Both the position numbers and the translations under genes were made by a program. From NCBI GenBank assembly GCA_015232955.1, contig JADFYS010000054.1, positions 1 through 9,846 of the forward strand: a stretch of 9,846 bases of DNA, given 5' to 3'. How positions within the stretch are numbered: position 1 is the first letter of the stretch; each line of letters begins with the position of its first letter. The notes beneath the pieces are model-generated. The model was not told the origin of the DNA. It was given only the letters and a program-made list of their open reading frames with translations, and searched no databases. Of the stretch, positions 6,253-9,846 are shown in pieces. This DNA is from Gammaproteobacteria bacterium. Lineage in GTDB: Bacteria > Pseudomonadota > Gammaproteobacteria > Thiohalomonadales > Thiohalomonadaceae.

Positions 6253-6926
6253 TCCTTCGTCCCGATCTCCCCTTTGATCTCCTTGTCTTTGACTGGGATG
6301 GGACACTAATGGACTCAGAAGCGCGAATTGTCGCCTGTATGGAGCGGGCGATTGAGGACATTAATTTACCGAAGCGTAGTCGCGAAGAGATTAAGAACAT
6401 CATCGGTTTAGGGCTGCAAGAGGCGATAGATACCCTCTTTCCCGAGGAGGGGAAGAGGCACTATCAGCAGATCATCGAGCGCTATCGTCATCACTATCTG
6501 GAGGAAGATAAGACTCCGAGTCAGCTCTTTGCGCAGTCAGAGGCGGTGGTGACGCTGCTGCAGAGAGACTATCTTCTCGCCATTGCGACTGGCAAGGGAC
6601 GGATCGGGTTAAATAAAGTGTTGGCAGAGACCGGTATCGGCCACCTCTTTCACATCAGCCGTTGCGCGGATGAGGCGTTTTCCAAACCCCACCCGCAGAT
6701 GCTACTCGAAGTGATGGCGAACTGCGGGGTAGAGGCGGAACGGACCCTAATGATAGGGGACACCGAATATGACATGGAGATGGGAAAAAACGCCGGAACG
6801 GCAACACTCGCAGTTACCTATGGTGTTCACGCAGTGCAACGACTGTTACGCTATGAGCCTTGCGGTACAATAGATGATATTGGTGAATTGCCAATGTTCC
6901 TCCAAACAGACAGGACCAAGCTATGA
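6249..6926 (+). CDS. HAD-superfamily phosphatase, phosphoglycolate phosphatase-like (IA)
   Basis: A 225-aa HAD hydrolase with all four motifs: motif I DWDGTL with nucleophile Asp15 and acid/base Asp17, motif II Thr114 in ATGKG, motif III Lys146 in FSKPHP, and motif IV GDTEYDME with Asp171 and Asp175 for Mg2+. An alpha-helical cap lies between motifs I and II (subfamily IA), as in Gph/PpaX phosphatases. It should hydrolyse a small phosphate monoester in the cytoplasm, but the substrate cannot be read from sequence; the rluC-linked members are not firmly characterised to my knowledge. The ATG shares ATGA with the rluC stop, and its own stop shares ATGA with the next gene, so the three are almost certainly one transcript. 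Confidence 0.94.
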   Translation: MILRPDLPFDLLVFDWDGTLMDSEARIVACMERAIEDINLPKRSREEIKNIIGLGLQEAIDTLFPEEGKRHYQQIIERYRHHYLEEDKTPSQLFAQSEAVVTLLQRDYLLAIATGKGRIGLNKVLAETGIGHLFHISRCADEAFSKPHPQMLLEVMANCGVEAERTLMIGDTEYDMEMGKNAGTATLAVTYGVHAVQRLLRYEPCGTIDDIGELPMFLQTDRTKL

Positions 6927-7891
6927 ATCAGCATGAAACAGAGAGCGCGTTGGAAGAGAGGGCTTTCCACCGCGATTTGATCAACCGACTCAGTTTTGCC
7001 GCACTGGCAGAGCAGCGGCGCAGTCGGCGCTGGGGGATATTTTTTAAGGTGCTTACCTTCACCTATCTCATTGTCGTAACTGTAATTCTCTTTCAGGGGC
7101 AGCAGTTGCAGAAGCTGACCGCCAGCACCACAGAGCACACCGCCCTAGTGGAGATTAAAGGGGTGATTGCAGAAGATAGCCGAGCGAATGCCGAGGATGT
7201 GATCGCCAGTCTGCGTGATGCCTTTGAGGACGAAGGGGTGAAAGGGGTGATTGTTGAGATCAACTCTCCTGGTGGCAGTCCTGTACAGTCGGCCTATATC
7301 TATGACGAGTTGCGGCGATTGCGTCAGCAGAACCCCGAAATTCCACTCCATGCAGTCATTGCCGATATTGGTGCCTCTGGTGGTTACTATATCGCCGTCG
7401 GTGCAGAGAACATCTATGTCAATCCATCTTCCATTATCGGCTCCATCGGGGTGCGTATGGACAGTTTTGGCTTTACCGAGAGTATGAAAAAACTGGGGGT
7501 GGAGCGCCGCCTGTACACCGCCGGAGTCAATAAGGGGGGGTTAGATCCATTCTTGCCTGAAAAAGAGGGGGATGTCGAACATGTGAAGGGCGTCCTGACA
7601 GAGGTTCATCAGCAGTTTATCACCGCAGTCAAAGCGGGACGGGGAGCGCGTCTCGGCCAGAATCCCGATCTCTTCAGTGGCCTCTTCTGGAGTGGAGAGC
7701 GGGGGGTAGCGCTTGGCTTGGCGGACGGTCTGGGCGATCGCCACTTTGTCGCGAGAGAGATTATCGGCGCAAAGAAGATTGTAAGCTACACCCACACCCC
7801 CGACCTCCTTGCCCGCTTTGCTGAAAGAGTAGGCACAGCTCTTTCGCAACAGCTCCACCAGCAGTGGACAGCACAACTTACACTACAGTAA
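6923..7891 (+). CDS. S49 family peptidase, short SppA-type signal peptide peptidase
   Basis: A 322-aa membrane-anchored serine protease. Residues 1-37 are hydrophilic and end in basic RRSRR, followed by one transmembrane segment at about 38-58, so the protease domain should face the periplasm. The S49 core includes VKGVIVEINSPGGSP (107-120), the nucleophile Ser152 in IGASGGYYIA, and the general-base Lys204 in AGVNKGGLDPF, a Ser/Lys dyad as in short SppA enzymes. The length fits the one-domain form, not the duplicated E. coli SppA. These enzymes degrade cleaved signal peptides and damaged envelope proteins. An S49 peptidase after rluC and a HAD gene is, from memory, also found in Pseudomonas. 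The basic tract before the membrane segment supports the orientation. Confidence 0.94.
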   Translation: MNQHETESALEERAFHRDLINRLSFAALAEQRRSRRWGIFFKVLTFTYLIVVTVILFQGQQLQKLTASTTEHTALVEIKGVIAEDSRANAEDVIASLRDAFEDEGVKGVIVEINSPGGSPVQSAYIYDELRRLRQQNPEIPLHAVIADIGASGGYYIAVGAENIYVNPSSIIGSIGVRMDSFGFTESMKKLGVERRLYTAGVNKGGLDPFLPEKEGDVEHVKGVLTEVHQQFITAVKAGRGARLGQNPDLFSGLFWSGERGVALGLADGLGDRHFVAREIIGAKKIVSYTHTPDLLARFAERVGTALSQQLHQQWTAQLTLQ

Positions 7892-7908
7892 TCAACTTTT
7901 CTAAGCTT

Positions 7909-7914
7909 AAGGAG
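7909..7914 (+). promoter_or_regulatory. Ribosome binding site of the thioredoxin-like gene
   Basis: A consensus AAGGAG lies five bases before ATG 7920, within a 28-bp gap after the S49 gene stop. It is the strongest Shine-Dalgarno in the window and fixes the start of the downstream gene. Confidence 0.85.
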
Positions 7915-7919
7915 TATTC

Positions 7920-8495
7920 ATGGCTCGCACCCCATCAACCATGCTTGAACTGGGCACCGTTGCCCCTAATTTCGACCTGCTTCAGCCGGTGACGGGAGAG
8001 CGGATCTCTCTGAACGCATTTCTACAGCGGCCTCTGCTGGTGGCATTTATCTGCAACCACTGCCCATTTGTGATCCACATTGCCCCTAAATTGGCAGAGG
8101 TTGCAGCGCGTTATCCCGAGGTCGCTTTTGTAGCAATTAACAGTAATGATGCGACCACATATCCCGATGACGCCCCGGAGAAGATGGGGGCGTTTATGGA
8201 AAAGTACGGGTTCACTTTCCCCTATCTCTACGATGAGACCCAACAGGTGGCTCAGGCCTATCGTGCCGCCTGTACTCCTGACTTCTACCTCTTCTCAGCT
8301 GACCACCATCTTGTCTATCGAGGGCAGTTTGACTCTGCCCGTCCTGGAAATGGCCTCCCGGTGAACGGAGAAGATCTGGTGGCAGCACTCGACGCTCTCC
8401 GCTCCGGCAGTGCTATTTCAGAAGCGCAGATCCCCAGTCTCGGTTGTAATATCAAATGGAGAGCGGGCAGTGAGCCTGACTATTTCCATCAATAA
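7920..8495 (+). CDS. Thioredoxin-fold protein of the AhpC/TSA-like family with CNHC motif
   Basis: A 191-aa cytoplasmic protein with a thioredoxin fold: an AhpC/TSA-like opening (GTVAPNFDL), a CxxC motif Cys45-Asn-His-Cys48 in FICNHCPFV, the segment VAINSNDATTYPDDAPEKM, the cis-proline loop ACTPDFYLF with Cys118 and Pro120, and a conserved ending SLGCNIKW with Cys176. Proteins with this set are usually annotated as thioredoxin-family or redoxin-domain proteins; their substrates are not established to my knowledge. No signal peptide or membrane segment is present, so a secreted ResA/TlpA-type role is unlikely. It lies 28 bp after the S49 gene and 21 bp before the CHAD gene, probably in the same operon. 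A thiol-disulfide reductase or peroxiredoxin-like activity is the reasonable inference. Confidence 0.9.
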   Translation: MARTPSTMLELGTVAPNFDLLQPVTGERISLNAFLQRPLLVAFICNHCPFVIHIAPKLAEVAARYPEVAFVAINSNDATTYPDDAPEKMGAFMEKYGFTFPYLYDETQQVAQAYRAACTPDFYLFSADHHLVYRGQFDSARPGNGLPVNGEDLVAALDALRSGSAISEAQIPSLGCNIKWRAGSEPDYFHQ

Positions 8496-8516
8496 ACTGA
8501 GACAGGTAGTGGCGTT

Positions 8517-9446
8517 ATGACGAAGAAAAAGGCGATTGTGGTAGATTTGACCCCGAATCAGAGTGTCTCTGAGATGATTGAGCTCCTCTTTATGGCCAAT
8601 TTTGAGTATATGTTAACCTGGCGCGATCAGGCGAGAAGCTGGCAGCAGCCGCTTGGCGTTCATCAGTTTCGGGTCTCATTCAGACGCATGCGCTCTCTAT
8701 TCACCCTCTTTAGAACGGTGATCCCCCGCCCATTGGCCCGTGACTGGACTACGGCCATGCGCGCCCTCGCCAGTGAAGCCGGAGAGGCGAGAGATCTTGA
8801 TGTCTTTCTCACCGAGACAGTACCGGCAGTAGAGGTGAGGCGGGAACTTCCGGCATTATCACAACTGATTGCAAAAGGATCGTTGGCGCGTGAAGAGGCT
8901 TATCAGCGGGTGGTGCTAATGCTCGACAGCTCAGAGTTCGCCACTTTTTGTGAGCGCTTTCCCTCCTGGCTTCGACAGCGGTTGTGGGAGCAGGGGGGGG
9001 GAAAGATCCAGAAAAAGTTGAAGCTCCCGGCAGGAGAGTATGCCCAGAAGCTGCTCATAAAACAGATATCTAAGATCAATGCTATGGGGAGTGATATAGA
9101 TACCCATAATGCAGAAGCGATGCATCAACTCAGAATCGAGTTTAAGAAACTTCGTTACGCCTTAGATTCATTTCAGCCCCTGTTTACAAACCTATCGACC
9201 TTCACCCAACACAGCAAAGGGATGCAGGAGTTATTGGGAAATCTGAATGATATCGAGGTGATGAACCACCTTCTTCATCGGCTGCTGGAAGGGGAAAATG
9301 ATAGCGAACTCCATTATGCGGCGGGGGTGGTGAGTGGTTGGCATGAACACAAAGCGTATCATACACTTACCGAGTTTAATCAACGCTGGCAGGAGTTTGT
9401 GACTGCAGAGCACGATTGGCAACTGGAGAGCCATTTCGAGAGTTGA
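8517..9446 (+). CDS. CHAD domain-containing protein
   Basis: A 309-aa, mostly helical, basic protein with the two signature repeats of the CHAD domain: HQFRVSFRRMRS (residues 49-60) and HQLRIEFKKLRYALD (203-217), each with the conserved His followed by Arg/Lys on one helix face. ARDLDVF (91-97) and GNLNDIEV (241-248) are the matching second elements of each half. CHAD domains bind polyphosphate and some localise to polyphosphate granules. There is no N-terminal CYTH triphosphatase domain, so this is a CHAD-only protein. The start ATG 8517 has only a weak AGGTAG upstream. A run of nine G (8993-9001) encodes GGG in frame. A role in polyphosphate handling is inferred from the family. Confidence 0.92.
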   Translation: MTKKKAIVVDLTPNQSVSEMIELLFMANFEYMLTWRDQARSWQQPLGVHQFRVSFRRMRSLFTLFRTVIPRPLARDWTTAMRALASEAGEARDLDVFLTETVPAVEVRRELPALSQLIAKGSLAREEAYQRVVLMLDSSEFATFCERFPSWLRQRLWEQGGGKIQKKLKLPAGEYAQKLLIKQISKINAMGSDIDTHNAEAMHQLRIEFKKLRYALDSFQPLFTNLSTFTQHSKGMQELLGNLNDIEVMNHLLHRLLEGENDSELHYAAGVVSGWHEHKAYHTLTEFNQRWQEFVTAEHDWQLESHFES

Positions 9447-9491
9447 GAGAGAGCCAGCTCCAAAAATTGGTCTGAAAAACAGCCAAAAGTC

Positions 9492-9520
9492 TTGACATAA
9501 ATCGTCATAGCAGCTTAAAT
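9492..9520 (+). promoter_or_regulatory. Promoter of tRNA-Phe
   Basis: A perfect -35 TTGACA (9492-9497), a 17-bp spacer and a -10 TTAAAT (9515-9520), followed by a GC-rich discriminator AGCCGCC just before the tRNA. Consensus -35 spacing with a GC-rich discriminator is typical of growth-rate and ppGpp-controlled stable RNA promoters. Confidence 0.75.
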
Positions 9521-9531
9521 AGCCGCCTCTT

Positions 9532-9607
<76 letters not shown>

Positions 9608-9655
9608 TTTTTCTCATTCTTTTCTATTACTAACCTATCTTTTTTAGCTATTGTG

Positions 9656-9678
9656 CATGGGGACTTCGAGTCCTTGTG
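9656..9678. repeat. Hairpin 1 with arm AGTCCTTGTG
   Basis: CATGGGGACT (9656-9665) pairs along its length with AGTCCTTGTG (9669-9678), counting three G-U pairs, around the loop TCG. Its 3' arm shares AGTCCTTGT with hairpin 9754-9780, 100 bp away. Confidence 0.6.
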
Positions 9679-9753
9679 TCTATACATAGCGGTGCGTAAG
9701 TCCACCAATTTCCGCTTAATTTTCTTCGGCTTTATCAAATTTAACGCCTACTG

Positions 9754-9780
9754 GGTACGAGGAGTCATAGTCCTTGTACC
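9754..9780. repeat. Hairpin 2 with arm TCCTTGTACC
   Basis: GGTACGAGGA (9754-9763) pairs with TCCTTGTACC (9771-9780), ten pairs including one G-U, around a 7-nt loop. The short A-run afterwards is not a terminator for + strand transcription. It is related to the hairpin at 9656-9678. Confidence 0.65.
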
Positions 9781-9846
9781 AAAAGAGTAGCTGGAAGTGG
9801 CTCGGGATAGGGTCGGGAAAACCCTTCCAGATGCCCCCGTCAAGTC

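Larger units (their letters stand above)
9608..9846. other. Hairpin-rich sequence downstream of tRNA-Phe, no supported gene
   Basis: About 240 bp without a convincing coding frame. After a pyrimidine-rich stretch (9608-9648) four stem-loops follow in series: 9656-9678 (10 pairs, three of them G-U, 3-nt loop), 9688-9716 (AGCGG/CCGCT), 9754-9780 (10 pairs, one G-U, 7-nt loop) and 9791-9830 (CTGGAAG/CTTCCAG). The first and third share the arm AGTCCTTGT. No copy of the tRNA 3' end that would mark an integrated element is seen before the window ends. It may be a repeat family, a structured RNA, or the edge of an element. Confidence 0.5.

Overview
The window looks like chromosomal core sequence from a gammaproteobacterium of roughly 50% GC. 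The evidence is a full-length-type RNase E with the usual N-terminal catalytic half, the rne/rluC divergent pair followed by a HAD phosphatase and an S49 peptidase (from memory, the same order as in Pseudomonas), the ratA-rnfH pair convergent with bamE, and a tRNA-Phe gene with an encoded CCA end. I cannot place it to genus. No complete mobile element, CRISPR array or defence system is visible.

Layout. 1-206 is non-coding edge sequence carrying two copies of a 13-bp motif. ratA (207-647) and rnfH (640-960) overlap on the + strand and converge on bamE (971-1360, -). bamE is the last gene of a minus-strand unit led by rne. The rne frame opened at 4488 stops at 1921 after 855 codons. A run of 13 C on its coding strand (2061-2073) marks a frame change, beyond which a stop-free, Met-free, Pro/Ser/Lys/Glu-rich frame continues to 1350 and overlaps the bamE start by 11 nt. 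With 12 C instead of 13 the gene would encode about 1045 aa, close to the 1061 aa of E. coli RNase E. This is the most notable feature of the window: a sequencing error, a slippage-prone switch, or a real truncation of the degradosome scaffold.

The 800-bp gap at 4489-5295 holds the presumed long rne leader, with several hairpins, and an AT-rich divergent promoter zone. On the + strand, rluC (5296-6252), a HAD phosphatase (6249-6926) and an S49 signal-peptide-peptidase-like protein (6923-7891) are joined by ATGA overlaps. They are followed by a thioredoxin-fold protein (7920-8495) and a CHAD-domain protein (8517-9446). The window ends with a tRNA-Phe gene under a strong-looking promoter (9492-9607) and about 240 bp of hairpin-rich sequence without a convincing ORF.

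Together the genes serve RNA metabolism (RNase E, RluC, tRNA-Phe), envelope assembly and quality control (BamE, S49 peptidase), and housekeeping metabolism or redox (HAD phosphatase, thioredoxin-like protein), with a possible polyphosphate-linked CHAD protein. The right half is an ordinary housekeeping operon; the unusual content is in rne, its leader and the two flanking repeat regions.
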